This document shows positions 24,314 to 34,253 of a DNA stretch of 63,046 nucleotides, piece by piece (positions within the stretch are counted from its first letter, which is position 1; every line of letters starts with the position of its first letter). The translations under genes were made by a program, and so were the position numbers. This DNA comes from Polaromonas sp. (GTDB lineage: Bacteria; Pseudomonadota; Gammaproteobacteria; Burkholderiales; Burkholderiaceae_C). The notes beneath the pieces were generated by a model. It was not told where the DNA came from, searched no databases, and saw nothing but the letters and a program-made list of their open reading frames with translations. The DNA lies in NCBI GenBank assembly GCA_013298945.1, contig JAAFJR010000012.1, positions 1 to 63,046 on the forward strand. Reading direction: 5' to 3'.

Positions 24314-25573
24314 ATGCAACTCCCTTACGAACTCAAACTCGGCTGGCGCTACACCCGCGCGGGCCGTGCCACGCGGCGCAACGGCTTTATTTCGTTTATC
24401 TCTGGCGTGTCCATGCTGGGCATCGCACTCGGGGTAGCGGCGCTGATCATCGTGCTGTCGGTCATGAACGGTTTTCAAAAAGAGGTGCGCGACCGTATGC
24501 TGGGCGTGGTCTCGCACATCGAGATTTTTAGCCCTGGAGGTGCTTCGCTGCCAGATGTGGCGAAAACGCTGGCAGAGGCTAAAGCCAACCCGCAAGTGAT
24601 TGGCGCTTCAAGTTTCATAGCTACTCAGGCACTGTTAGCGCGGGGTGAGGACATGAAAGGTGCCATTATTCGCGGCATTGACCCTGCTACCGAAGCCCAA
24701 GTGACCGATTTAGCCGCCAGCAGTCAAAATCTAGATGCCGTCAAATCACTGGTGCCGGGTGAGTTTGGCGTGGTGCTGGGTTACGAACTGGCTCGTCAGC
24801 TCGGCGTTGGCAAAGGCGACCGCGTCACTTTGATAGCGCCCAGCGGCCAAGTCACCCCCGCCGGTGTGGTGCCCCGCATGAAGCAGCTGACCGTTGTGGG
24901 CACGTTTGATTCGGGTCATTTTGAATACGACGCCACGCTGGCGATGATGCAGATGGACGACGCGGCCAAAATGTTCCGGCTGGAAGGACCAACGGGCATC
25001 CGCCTGAAGCTCAAAGACTTGCACCAAGCGCGCGAAGTGGCCAAGCAGCTCGCCCTGAGCTTGACTGGTGACCTCGTCGTGCGGGATTGGACGCGGCAAA
25101 ACAAAACCTGGTTTGCCGCCGTGCAGGTCGAAAAACGCATGATGTTCATTATTTTGACGCTGATTGTTGCTGTTGCCGCCTTCAATTTGGTCTCCACGCT
25201 CGTGATGACGGTGACCGACAAGCGCGCTGATATCGCCATTTTGCGCACGCTGGGTGCGAGCCCGAAAAGCATCATGGGCATTTTTGTGGTGCAGGGCGCG
25301 ACGGTGGGGGTGATTGGCACGCTGTCTGGCCTGCTGCTTGGCTTGGGCATCGCCTTTAATATCGACGTGATCGTGCCCTTCATCGAGCGCCTGTTCAACG
25401 CCAGCTTTTTACCCAAAGACATTTACCTGCTCAATGGCATGCCCAGCGACCCGCAGATGGCAGACATCATGCCCGTTGCCATCATTTCCCTGATTCTGGC
25501 CTTCGCAGCCACCTTGTACCCCAGCTGGCGCGCCAGCCGCATCAACCCGGCGGAGGCGCTTAGATATGAATAA
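24314..25573 (+). CDS. lolC: Lipoprotein-releasing ABC transporter permease LolC/LolE
   Basis: 419 residues from the ATG at 24314; a longer reading frame upstream is hydrophobic but non-homologous, and the family starts with Y-E-L-x-L-G-W-R-Y. Four membrane helices: one at about 30-55 ([20 protein letters not shown]), then a large periplasmic MacB-like domain (60-275), then three helices at 280-405 with the FtsX-type motif [20 protein letters not shown] and [17 protein letters not shown]. It releases sorted lipoproteins from the inner membrane to LolA. Overlaps lolD by 8 bp. With a single permease gene it may act as a homodimer. Confidence 0.93.
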   Translation: MQLPYELKLGWRYTRAGRATRRNGFISFISGVSMLGIALGVAALIIVLSVMNGFQKEVRDRMLGVVSHIEIFSPGGASLPDVAKTLAEAKANPQVIGASSFIATQALLARGEDMKGAIIRGIDPATEAQVTDLAASSQNLDAVKSLVPGEFGVVLGYELARQLGVGKGDRVTLIAPSGQVTPAGVVPRMKQLTVVGTFDSGHFEYDATLAMMQMDDAAKMFRLEGPTGIRLKLKDLHQAREVAKQLALSLTGDLVVRDWTRQNKTWFAAVQVEKRMMFIILTLIVAVAAFNLVSTLVMTVTDKRADIAILRTLGASPKSIMGIFVVQGATVGVIGTLSGLLLGLGIAFNIDVIVPFIERLFNASFLPKDIYLLNGMPSDPQMADIMPVAIISLILAFAATLYPSWRASRINPAEALRYE

Positions 25574-26255
25574 TTCAAGCAAAGAAGTGGTGCTATCTGC
25601 AACAAACCTAGGCAAACGCTTCGTCGAAGGCCCTTTGGATGTTACCGTGCTTCAAGGCGTGGATTTACAAGTCCATGCAGGGGAGATTTTGGCAATTGTG
25701 GGCGCGTCTGGTTCAGGCAAAAGCACGTTGCTGCATTTGCTAGGCGGATTAGATTCACCGACGACAGGCTCGGTAAAACTCAAAGGGCACGAACTTGCCA
25801 GTTTGAACGAAGCTGAGATTGGCAACTTACGTAACCAGCACCTGGGCTTTGTTTACCAATTTCACCATTTGTTGGCGGAATTCAGCGCCCAAGATAACGT
25901 TGCAATGCCATTGTGGATTCGGCGTCTAGCCGGCGATTTATCTACCCAAACTGCTATCAAAATATTATCAGAAGTGGGCTTAAAAGATCGTATCCACCAC
26001 CGCCCTGCAGAGCTATCAGGTGGCGAACGCCAGCGCGTGGCCATCGCCCGCGCCTTGGTCACCCAACCCGCTTGCGTGCTGGCGGATGAGCCAACGGGTA
26101 ATCTGGACAGGAATACCGCGAATGGCGTGTTTGACTTGATGCTTAATCTCGCCAAAACTCAGGGCACAGCGTTTGTGGTGGTCACACACGACGAAACACT
26201 GGCGGCGCGCTGTGACAGGCTGTTGAGACTGGTGGGTGGGGTGCTGCAGGGGTAA
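25566..26255 (+). CDS. lolD: Lipoprotein-releasing ABC ATPase LolD
   Basis: 229 residues. Walker [10 protein letters not shown] (46-54), Q-loop [16 protein letters not shown] with the MacB/LolD-type FQ..HLL pattern, ABC signature LSGGERQR, Walker [13 protein letters not shown] and the switch His in [10 protein letters not shown]. It powers lipoprotein extraction together with the LolC permease, whose gene it overlaps by 8 bp. All catalytic residues are present. Convergent with the vWA gene, 24 bp away. Confidence 0.96.
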   Translation: MNNSSKEVVLSATNLGKRFVEGPLDVTVLQGVDLQVHAGEILAIVGASGSGKSTLLHLLGGLDSPTTGSVKLKGHELASLNEAEIGNLRNQHLGFVYQFHHLLAEFSAQDNVAMPLWIRRLAGDLSTQTAIKILSEVGLKDRIHHRPAELSGGERQRVAIARALVTQPACVLADEPTGNLDRNTANGVFDLMLNLAKTQGTAFVVVTHDETLAARCDRLLRLVGGVLQG

Positions 26256-26279
26256 TCTGTATCCTTGGCAACGCGAACT

Positions 26280-27389
26280 CTACAAAATTCGGTTGAACCA
26301 CAGCATAGACAACCCCGCTGAGGCAATCGCCAACGCTGCGGCTATCAAGGCCAGCAGCCCAGATATTTCAGTTTCTTTTTTCTCCACTGTTAGGCGGGAA
26401 CTCAGGGTTTCGTAAACTTTTTTCAAGTCTGCAGCAGTGCCCGCGTAGAAGTAGTCGGCCTGGGTTTTGTTGGCGATGGCTTTGAGAGTTTCTTCGTCGA
26501 GCTTCACACGCATGGACCAGCCTTCAAAACCGATTGTTTCACCACTCGTTGTGCCAACACCCACGGTATAAACACGCACGCCTCGCTCTGACGCCATTTT
26601 TGCGGCTTCGAGTGAATCAACACCTGTCGTGCGCTGCCCATCGGTCAGCAAAATGATAGCTGCAGAGCTGTACGAGCCAGGCGCTACGGGTGTGAATTCT
26701 TTTTTCTCTTTTGGTTTTTCATCAATCGCCACGCCACGCGGTTTTTGCCCATACTGCAGTTGCGCCAAATCAATGCCCGAGTCTGGAAACAAAGTCGCCA
26801 AGGACATGACGATGCCGTTGCCAATAGCGGTGCCGCGTTGCAGCTGAAACCTGTCAATGGCGGAGACCAAATCTTCGCGGTTCAGCGTCGGAATTTGCGC
26901 CACTTGTGCCGAGCCGGCAAAAGCAACAATACCAACTTTGATGTTGCGCGGTAACTCCGCCAAAAACGCTTTGGCGGCATTTTGGGCGGCAACCATGCGG
27001 GTGGGCAGTACATCAGTGGCACGCATGCTGCCAGAAACGTCCATCGCCAGCATGATGGTTTCTTGCTGCATCGGTAGCGTCACCACAGCGAATGGACGCG
27101 ATGCGGCGAGTAGCATCATGGTGATGGCCAGTAAAAACAACATCGGCGGGATGTGGCGACGGAAACTGGGGCCTGTATCCATTGCTTCGCGGACGATAGA
27201 TAAACTCGCAAAGCGCAAAGACGCCTTTTTTTTGCGTCGTAGCAACCACACATAAACGGCGACCAGCAAGGGCACAGCAAGCAACAGCCACAGCAACGAC
27301 GGCCACATAAAAGTCATCGGGAAACTGGAAGGAAAAGACTTGGGCCACCAACTGCTGAACATGTCTGGAAATTTCGTGATGTCGTTCAT
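26280..27389 (-). CDS. von Willebrand factor A domain membrane protein (BatA-like)
   Basis: 369 residues from the ATG at 27389, preceded by AGGAG; the canonical BatA-type N-terminus (MTFMWPSLLWLLLAVPLLVA) starts only at 27317, so this reading adds 24 residues. Membrane segments are near the N-terminus (two) and at the C-terminus (LLALIAAALAIASAGLSMLW). Between them is a vWA domain with MIDAS residues in LAMDVSGSMRATDV, GTAIGNGI and LLTDGQRTTG. Last gene of the protease-MoxR-DUF58-vWA run; MoxR/vWA pairs act as chaperone-like systems for assembling protein or cofactor complexes. The partner here is unknown. Confidence 0.88.
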   Translation of the reverse strand: MNDITKFPDMFSSWWPKSFPSSFPMTFMWPSLLWLLLAVPLLVAVYVWLLRRKKKASLRFASLSIVREAMDTGPSFRRHIPPMLFLLAITMMLLAASRPFAVVTLPMQQETIMLAMDVSGSMRATDVLPTRMVAAQNAAKAFLAELPRNIKVGIVAFAGSAQVAQIPTLNREDLVSAIDRFQLQRGTAIGNGIVMSLATLFPDSGIDLAQLQYGQKPRGVAIDEKPKEKKEFTPVAPGSYSSAAIILLTDGQRTTGVDSLEAAKMASERGVRVYTVGVGTTSGETIGFEGWSMRVKLDEETLKAIANKTQADYFYAGTAADLKKVYETLSSRLTVEKKETEISGLLALIAAALAIASAGLSMLWFNRIL

Positions 27390-27413
27390 GAGCACAACTC
27401 CTGTTCGGTACGG

Positions 27414-28412
27414 TCAGGCAACCAGTTTCAAATGGGCTGGAAGCTTGGCGCCAGCACCAATTCGGTTGCGGCGTTTACGCATATCCGTAAAGCGCAGAAT
27501 CGATTGCACCAAATCATCTTCTGTCGACAATTCCAAAGTATCCACACCTGCGCGAGACAGCGCTTGGCGCAATTCGGTTTCGCGCTGTGCGGCGATTTGG
27601 GCAAACCGCTGACGGAACTTGGCATTCGACGTGTCTACCAGCATTTGCTCGCCGCTTTCAGCATCACGCATGGTAACCAGCCCAAGGTCGGGTAATTCGG
27701 ATTCCAGCGGATCAAACAACCGCACGGCAACGACCTCATGTTTTTGCGCCAGCAAACCCAGCGGCTTTTCCCAGCCTGGTTCACTGATGAAGTCCGACAC
27801 CACAAAAACCGTAGAACGGCGGCGCACCATGCTGGCCGCAGACATCAGCAAATCGGCCAAGCGTGTGGTACTTGCCTCGGTTGATACGGGTCGCTGCTGC
27901 ATGGCATGCATCAGCTGCAGCACATGACGACGACCACTGCCTGTGGGAATCACACGGTCTACACCTGCGCCATACAAAATAGCTCCCACACGGTTGCCAT
28001 GCCTTGTGAGAAGTCGTGCCAACACAGCCACAAAACCGCTGGAGACGCTGCGTTTGAGTTGGCTGCCAGAACCGAAGTCCACCGACGGACTTAAATCGAG
28101 CAAAAACCAGGCGGTCATCTCGCGGTCTTCGGTGAATACACGCACATGCGGCACTTGCAAACGTGCGGTGACGTTCCAATCCATATGCCGCACGTCGTCA
28201 TGGTGTTGGTACTCGCGCAAATCGGCCAAATCGATGCCCGTGCCTCGCAGCAAGGTGCGGTAATCGCCTTGCAGCAAACCATCGAGACGACGGATAACCG
28301 TCCACTCCAAGCGACGAAGAATGTGCTCTGCGCCGTTGCTTTCTAGACCAGCCACAGACTCTGTCTGAACAGTCTCAGCTGCTACAGCTTTACGCTTGAA
28401 GAGTTTAAACAT
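27414..28412 (-). CDS. DUF58 domain protein
   Basis: 332 residues. The central DUF58 signature is FLLDLSPSVDFGS preceded by DLREYQHHDDVRHMDWNVTA, the R-x-Y-x..D..R..D/xW motif diagnostic of the family. The fold resembles vWA; the MIDAS-like DLSPSVDF fits. DUF58 proteins always travel with MoxR ATPases and vWA proteins and probably bind the clients of that chaperone system. It lies 24 bp downstream of moxR's end and 18 bp upstream of the vWA gene. Cytoplasmic, with no membrane segment visible. Confidence 0.92.
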   Translation of the reverse strand: MFKLFKRKAVAAETVQTESVAGLESNGAEHILRRLEWTVIRRLDGLLQGDYRTLLRGTGIDLADLREYQHHDDVRHMDWNVTARLQVPHVRVFTEDREMTAWFLLDLSPSVDFGSGSQLKRSVSSGFVAVLARLLTRHGNRVGAILYGAGVDRVIPTGSGRRHVLQLMHAMQQRPVSTEASTTRLADLLMSAASMVRRRSTVFVVSDFISEPGWEKPLGLLAQKHEVVAVRLFDPLESELPDLGLVTMRDAESGEQMLVDTSNAKFRQRFAQIAAQRETELRQALSRAGVDTLELSTEDDLVQSILRFTDMRKRRNRIGAGAKLPAHLKLVA

Positions 28413-28442
28413 GGCGCGGCTTGGACAAGACTACTAAAGAAT

Positions 28443-29471
28443 TTAAGCTGCCAGCTTTTCATGCTCCAGCGGCTTTGCTGGTACAGGTACTTTGGCCATG
28501 ATTTTGGCAATGACGGCATCTGCCGTCAGCCCCTCAGACAAGGCCTCATACGACAACACCAAACGGTGGCGCAGGACATCGGGCACCAAGTCCGCCATGT
28601 CTTCTGGCAACACATAACTACGACCACGCAGCATGGCCAATGCGCGAGCGCCTTCCGTCAAATTGATGGTCGCACGTGGGCTAGCACCGTAGGTGATGAA
28701 TCGACCCAGCTCTTTCAAATCGTGCTTATCAGGTGTTCGCGTGGCCGACACCAAACGCACGGCATACTGAATCAAACTGGGGTCAACATACACTTGGCGA
28801 CATGTGCGCTGCAAGGCGGCTAGTTGCTCTGTTGTGGCAACCGCAGCAACAGCAACGGCTGGGCCTGTGACCCGTTGCACAATGACGAATTCTTCTTCGT
28901 CCGTCGGGTAGTCCACCAGCACTTTCATCATGAAACGGTCCACCTGCGCTTCGGGCAGCGGATACGTACCCTCGGTTTCAATCGGGTTTTGCGTCGCCAT
29001 CACCAAAAACGGCTCTGGCACTTTGTGGGTGACGCCGGCTATGGTAACTTGACGCTCCTGCATCACCTCCAGCAAAGCGCTTTGCACTTTAGCTGGGGCG
29101 CGGTTGATCTCGTCTGCCAGCAGCAGATTGGTAAAAACGGGGCCAAGTGAGGTGCTGAAATCACCCGTCTTTTGGTTGTAAATGCGTGTTCCCACCAAAT
29201 CTGCAGGCACCAAATCGGGTGTGAACTGGATGCGTTTGAAATCGCCGCGAATCGTGTTGGCCAAGGTTTTCACCGTCAAGGTTTTGGCCAAGCCCGGCAC
29301 ACCCTCAACCAACAAATGCCCTTGCGCCAACATGGCGACCATCACACGCTCTAAAAACTTGTCTTGCCCGACGACAATACGTTTTACTTCATAGAGGATT
29401 TGCTCCATCAATTGTGCGGTTTCAGTGTTTTGGACAGCGTTTTGCGGTTTGGCATCAAATGCATCAGACAT
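28443..29471 (-). CDS. MoxR-family AAA+ ATPase
   Basis: 342 residues. Walker A GVPGLAKT (about 57-64), Walker B LLLADEINRAPAKVQSALLE, sensor 1 FLVMATQNPIETEGTYPLPE and the second-region arginine ASPRATINLTEGARALAMLR match MoxR exactly, including the LPEAQLDRF-type motif (PLPEAQVDRFMMKV). MoxR acts as a chaperone-like remodeler of protein complexes. Partner genes DUF58 and vWA follow in the same direction. All ATPase residues are present. The start ATG at 29471 has AAGGAAG upstream. Confidence 0.95.
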   Translation of the reverse strand: MSDAFDAKPQNAVQNTETAQLMEQILYEVKRIVVGQDKFLERVMVAMLAQGHLLVEGVPGLAKTLTVKTLANTIRGDFKRIQFTPDLVPADLVGTRIYNQKTGDFSTSLGPVFTNLLLADEINRAPAKVQSALLEVMQERQVTIAGVTHKVPEPFLVMATQNPIETEGTYPLPEAQVDRFMMKVLVDYPTDEEEFVIVQRVTGPAVAVAAVATTEQLAALQRTCRQVYVDPSLIQYAVRLVSATRTPDKHDLKELGRFITYGASPRATINLTEGARALAMLRGRSYVLPEDMADLVPDVLRHRLVLSYEALSEGLTADAVIAKIMAKVPVPAKPLEHEKLAA

Positions 29472-29485
29472 AGCGAGCTTCCTTT

Positions 29486-30406
29486 TTAAAACGGTGGCAT
29501 ACCAGCCGCCATAGCGGCGTTTTCAATGGGCACAGCAAAACCGATGCCGATAAACGTCCCTTGCTTGGTCGGGTTCAAAATGGCGGTGACAATGCCGACG
29601 ACCTGTCCATCCATGGTGACCAACGGTCCACCCGAGTTGCCAGGGTTGGCGGCTGCGTCAAACTGGATCAAATTAGATATTTCTTGTGTCCCCTCGGGTG
29701 AACGAAAGGTGCGTTTCAAACCAGACACCACACCCGCTGAAGCAGACGGCCCGATGCCGAACGGAAACCCGACAGCCAAAACCTGATCTCCCGGCCGCAA
29801 GTCTGCCGTGGAGCGCATGGTGGCCGCTATCATGTCATCGGGAATTTTGTGCGCCTGCAGCACTGCCAAGTCGTTTTCTGGCTGCGTGCCAGTCACAGAA
29901 GCGGTCGATTCCATCCCATCAGAAAAAGTGACCTTGATGCTTTGCGCGCCCTGCACCACATGCAAATTGGTCAAGATGATGCCTTTGTCCACAATCACCA
30001 CGCCCGTCCCCGAGCCAACACGCTCATCTTTAGTGCCATCTTTGCTTTTTGCGTAGCCCACGACATGAACAACCGAAGGAAAAATAGTCTCATAGGCGCG
30101 CGCGGCGGGTGAAGGCAAATCAGTCGTTTCTAGGGTTTTGAGCACCGCACTGTCAATGATTTCTTGCGTCAACTTGGGCGCACCGGGACGCATAGCAAGG
30201 CTCAAACTAAATATCAACAGCACCGCCATGAGCGCTATAACAGACCACAGAAGACGCGGATCACTGGGTGAGAGATGACGAATGCTGGATAAGCGAGAGC
30301 GGAAGGATGGTTTAGGGGAAACTGAAACGTGATCCATAGCCACGCCCGCAACCTCAGCCGTTTGCGGGCTGGACTTAGAACTGCTGTAAAGGCTAGATCT
30401 GCGCAT
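29486..30406 (-). CDS. Membrane-anchored trypsin-like serine protease (HtrA/DegP-like, PDZ-less)
   Basis: 306 residues. An N-terminal cytoplasmic tail (1-55) rich in Ser/Pro precedes one membrane anchor at about 56-75 (LLWSVIALMAVLLIFSLSLA). The periplasmic protease domain has the catalytic triad His in GIILTNLHVVQGAQ, Asp in ENDLAVLQA and Ser in ANPGNSGGPLVTMDG. No PDZ domain follows; the protein ends soon after VGIGFAVPIE. It is first in the run with moxR, DUF58 and vWA and may cooperate with that system in envelope quality control; that link is inference from gene order. Confidence 0.9.
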   Translation of the reverse strand: MRRSSLYSSSKSSPQTAEVAGVAMDHVSVSPKPSFRSRLSSIRHLSPSDPRLLWSVIALMAVLLIFSLSLAMRPGAPKLTQEIIDSAVLKTLETTDLPSPAARAYETIFPSVVHVVGYAKSKDGTKDERVGSGTGVVIVDKGIILTNLHVVQGAQSIKVTFSDGMESTASVTGTQPENDLAVLQAHKIPDDMIAATMRSTADLRPGDQVLAVGFPFGIGPSASAGVVSGLKRTFRSPEGTQEISNLIQFDAAANPGNSGGPLVTMDGQVVGIVTAILNPTKQGTFIGIGFAVPIENAAMAAGMPPF

Positions 30407-30518
30407 ACGTTTACCCGTGAAAGTTATCGTTAGCTCGTCCTGTCAAATCACAAGCTCACGTTATCACGGTTTTCAGATTTGTGCACATACCCCCTACAAA
30501 TGCTCTTAAATGTCCTAA

Positions 30519-30560
30519 AAGTACGTTTAAGTACCTTTCAAGTACCTTTTAAGTACCTTT
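30519..30560. repeat. Short tandem repeat AAGTACCTTTY
   Basis: Four adjacent units (AAGTACGTTT, AAGTACCTTTC, AAGTACCTTTT, AAGTACCTTT) with periods of 10-11 bp in the gap between the protease gene and the pseudouridine-synthase-like gene. No open frame is involved. Confidence 0.7.
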
Positions 30561-30567
30561 ATTCGAC

Positions 30568-31602
30568 TTAAAACCGCTTATAAACTGGCAAATAACGCCA
30601 TTGCCCCACCGCCAAATCACCCATCGGAATACGCCCAATGCGGATGCGTTTGATGGCAAGCAAGCGTAGGCCGACGCGCTCTACCATCTGCGGAATTTGA
30701 CCCGGGCGTATGCCCTTGAAGGCGAAGCGAAGCCAAAGTTCTTTGTCGGTTTGCTGGGCGATGCTGACTTTGATGGGTGGCAGCGGGATGCCGTTGAAGC
30801 TCAGGCCGTGGCATAAGCGGTCAAGTGCTTGGTAGATCACATCCTCTGTCAACGGGCCTTGCAGCGCTCGTTTTGCATCGACTTGCACCATGCACTCTTG
30901 TTCGACACGGTCAGCGTCGTCGTTCAATTTTCTGGCGATGCGGAAATCTTGCGTGAAGACAATCAAACCGCTGGCCTCAAAAGGCAAAGGCGTGGTGGGG
31001 GTCAAATTGCTGAAATGGCGCTGCAAGAATCTCGTCGCAGCCGCTGCGCCGCCAGCTAAGTTGGGGTCAATCGACTGTTTGGCTGGGTCTAGCAACAGCA
31101 AAGCAGGGTTTGCGCCTTCGCCAGAGTCAAAACCCACGGGTTTGTGCATCAAAATCGTGACTTCTTCCAGCGCTTCTAGGCTGGCGTTGGCGTCCAACTC
31201 AATGCGTTGATGTGCCAACACGCGCGCGCCTACAGCTTCGACGACTTGGCCATCCACCCGCACCCAGCCGCCTGCTATGTATTGCTCGGCCTCACTGCGT
31301 GAGCAGTTGGCTTGCGCGGCAAGGCGCTTGGCTAGGCGGTCACCGACTTTTTGTTCGGCGATGTTGGCTTGCTTTGATCGGTCATTTGGGCGGTCATTTG
31401 GTCGGTCATTAGGGCGTTCGTTTTGACGTTCAGAACGATTTTCTGCCATTGTCTTTACGGGTGGCCTGCTACCACGCGGCAAACCTTGGCGGTCTGCCAC
31501 AGTCGTTCTTGGTGGTCTTACTCGTGGTTTGTCGCGGGGTTTGCTGTCCGATTTTGAATCTTGTTTTGGCTCGGGCTTTGGAGCGCGTTGCATAGTAGCC
31601 AT
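30568..31602 (-). CDS. RsuA/RluF-like S4-domain protein lacking the usual catalytic Asp
   Basis: 344 residues. A Lys/Arg/Pro/Asn-rich tail with DRPNDRPNDRPNDR-type repeats (1-80) is followed by an S4 RNA-binding domain (about 84-140, RLAKRLAAQANCSRSEAEQY) and a pseudouridine-synthase fold. In RsuA/RluF the catalytic motif is G-R-L-D-x-(D/E)-(S/T)-x-G-L; here the equivalent region reads TPLPFEASGLIVFTQD, so the expected catalytic Asp is Pro. It may bind rRNA without isomerising uridine, or use another residue. The gene starts 2 bp after the serS stop, so the two are co-transcribed. Confidence 0.82.
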   Translation of the reverse strand: MATMQRAPKPEPKQDSKSDSKPRDKPRVRPPRTTVADRQGLPRGSRPPVKTMAENRSERQNERPNDRPNDRPNDRSKQANIAEQKVGDRLAKRLAAQANCSRSEAEQYIAGGWVRVDGQVVEAVGARVLAHQRIELDANASLEALEEVTILMHKPVGFDSGEGANPALLLLDPAKQSIDPNLAGGAAAATRFLQRHFSNLTPTTPLPFEASGLIVFTQDFRIARKLNDDADRVEQECMVQVDAKRALQGPLTEDVIYQALDRLCHGLSFNGIPLPPIKVSIAQQTDKELWLRFAFKGIRPGQIPQMVERVGLRLLAIKRIRIGRIPMGDLAVGQWRYLPVYKRF

Positions 31603-31604
31603 GG

Positions 31605-33014
<1,410 letters not shown>

Positions 33015-33034
33015 TTAGCGCCAAATTACAAACC

Positions 33035-33700
33035 ATGAACTTAGCCAGCCGCTACAACACCATCCCTGGCATCAGCCTAGCCACCAAGCTTTTCTTGCAC
33101 CTGCGCTGGTGGCTCACGCCGTATGAGCGCATGGCTGCCTACGTGCCCAAATCAGGCAAAGTGCTAGATGTCGGATGTGGGCATGGCTTGCTTGCTATGG
33201 AAATGGCCATTTACGAGCCAAATCGAACCGTTTTAGCGACTGATCACGACGTAGCAAGGATTGATTTGGCTCGCCAAGCTGGCAAAAACATCAGCAACTT
33301 GCAGTTTGAAGTCAGCACTGGCAGCCCCGTGGCGGATGCTCCCACAGATGGAAAATTCGCCGCCATCATGATGATCGATTTCCTGCACTACTTCAGCCCA
33401 GAGCAGCAAGACGCCATGATCGCCAAAGCCTTTGCGAACCTAGAAAACGGCGGCTGGCTGCTGGCGCGCGAGGTGAACCAGCAAGGCGGCCTGATTTCAA
33501 AACTCAACCAGTTGTACGAAAAAATGGCCACGATGACCGGTTTCACCCAATCCAACACCATCAAAGCCAAAGAAAACCTGAGCTTCAAAAGCCAATCCGG
33601 CTGGGAAGCCAAATTCGCTGAGCACGGCTTCAAAGTCCGCTCAGAACCCTGCAGCAGCCCGATATTTGCGGATATTTTGTATATTTGTGAGAAGCGATAA
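33035..33700 (+). CDS. SAM-dependent class I methyltransferase
   Basis: 221 residues. Motif I is VLDVGCGHGLLAMEMA (about 43-58), followed by ATDHDVARID (motif II acidic residue) and IMMIDFLHYFSPEQQDAM (post-I/motif IV region). This is the Rossmann SAM-binding fold; the C-terminal part (WEAKFAEHGFKVRSEPC) is the family's variable substrate region. The substrate cannot be read off. Divergent from serS with ~77 bp between. Similar proteins in beta-proteobacteria are small-molecule or lipid methylases. Confidence 0.8.
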   Translation: MNLASRYNTIPGISLATKLFLHLRWWLTPYERMAAYVPKSGKVLDVGCGHGLLAMEMAIYEPNRTVLATDHDVARIDLARQAGKNISNLQFEVSTGSPVADAPTDGKFAAIMMIDFLHYFSPEQQDAMIAKAFANLENGGWLLAREVNQQGGLISKLNQLYEKMATMTGFTQSNTIKAKENLSFKSQSGWEAKFAEHGFKVRSEPCSSPIFADILYICEKR

Positions 33701-33751
33701 GCGCAACGCTTTACGCGGTGGATTTATTTACTGTGATTTTTGATAAGAAAC

Positions 33752-34180
33752 TCAAGCATTGAGCTGTTTTCTCGTCAAGATACCACTGCGTAAACGATCA
33801 TCAAGCATTTCTGAAAACCGCCTAAAGTCATGTTGCTCATCTGAAGCTACAAACATCTGATCACCAAAGACTTCAGCGTAGTCCAGAAAATAAATGCCGT
33901 CATCGCCATAGTATTTTTCAGCAAATAAACATCCTTCTTCGTTTAAGTCCTCGTCTGTAAATTTCCCATCACAGTACTTGAAAAAAAACTCAGTCGCTGA
34001 TAAATCTCCGTTGATAACTGCCACCACAGCTTCTGGCTCCTCTTCTATATGAAGACTGCCAGACCATCCTTTGATAAAGCACCATTTGAGAAAGAGTGCA
34101 ATGTGAGTACCTCCATTCTCCTTAGGTTGATCAGTTGGGAAGTCCCCACCATAGTGCCAACTTGCGTCGTCGTATTTCAT
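33752..34180 (-). CDS. DUF7832-like small acidic protein, possibly immunity-like
   Basis: 142 residues, strongly acidic, with the opening MKYDDASWHYGGDFPTDQP and FLKWCFIKGWSGSLHIEEEP characteristic of DUF7832 proteins (named from memory). Relatives often occur singly or in clusters next to polymorphic toxins and are thought to be immunity proteins. No toxin gene lies beside it here, between a methyltransferase and ispH. Its AT content is higher than that of its neighbours, in line with horizontal acquisition. No signal peptide or membrane segment. Confidence 0.7.
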   Translation of the reverse strand: MKYDDASWHYGGDFPTDQPKENGGTHIALFLKWCFIKGWSGSLHIEEEPEAVVAVINGDLSATEFFFKYCDGKFTDEDLNEEGCLFAEKYYGDDGIYFLDYAEVFGDQMFVASDEQHDFRRFSEMLDDRLRSGILTRKQLNA

Positions 34181-34253
34181 ATTTAATTTTTTGCGCCCTA
34201 AGCGTAGGTCAATTCTGCAAATCGAGCAGTAATCCGGTGATTGCCGTTTCTCC

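Noticed and set aside
24612-24645. Repeat copy inside lolC (ATAGCTACTCAGGCACTG)
   Set aside because: Only ~18 bases agree, the rest does not follow the consensus and the protein sequence is ordinary LolC, so chance similarity is likely.
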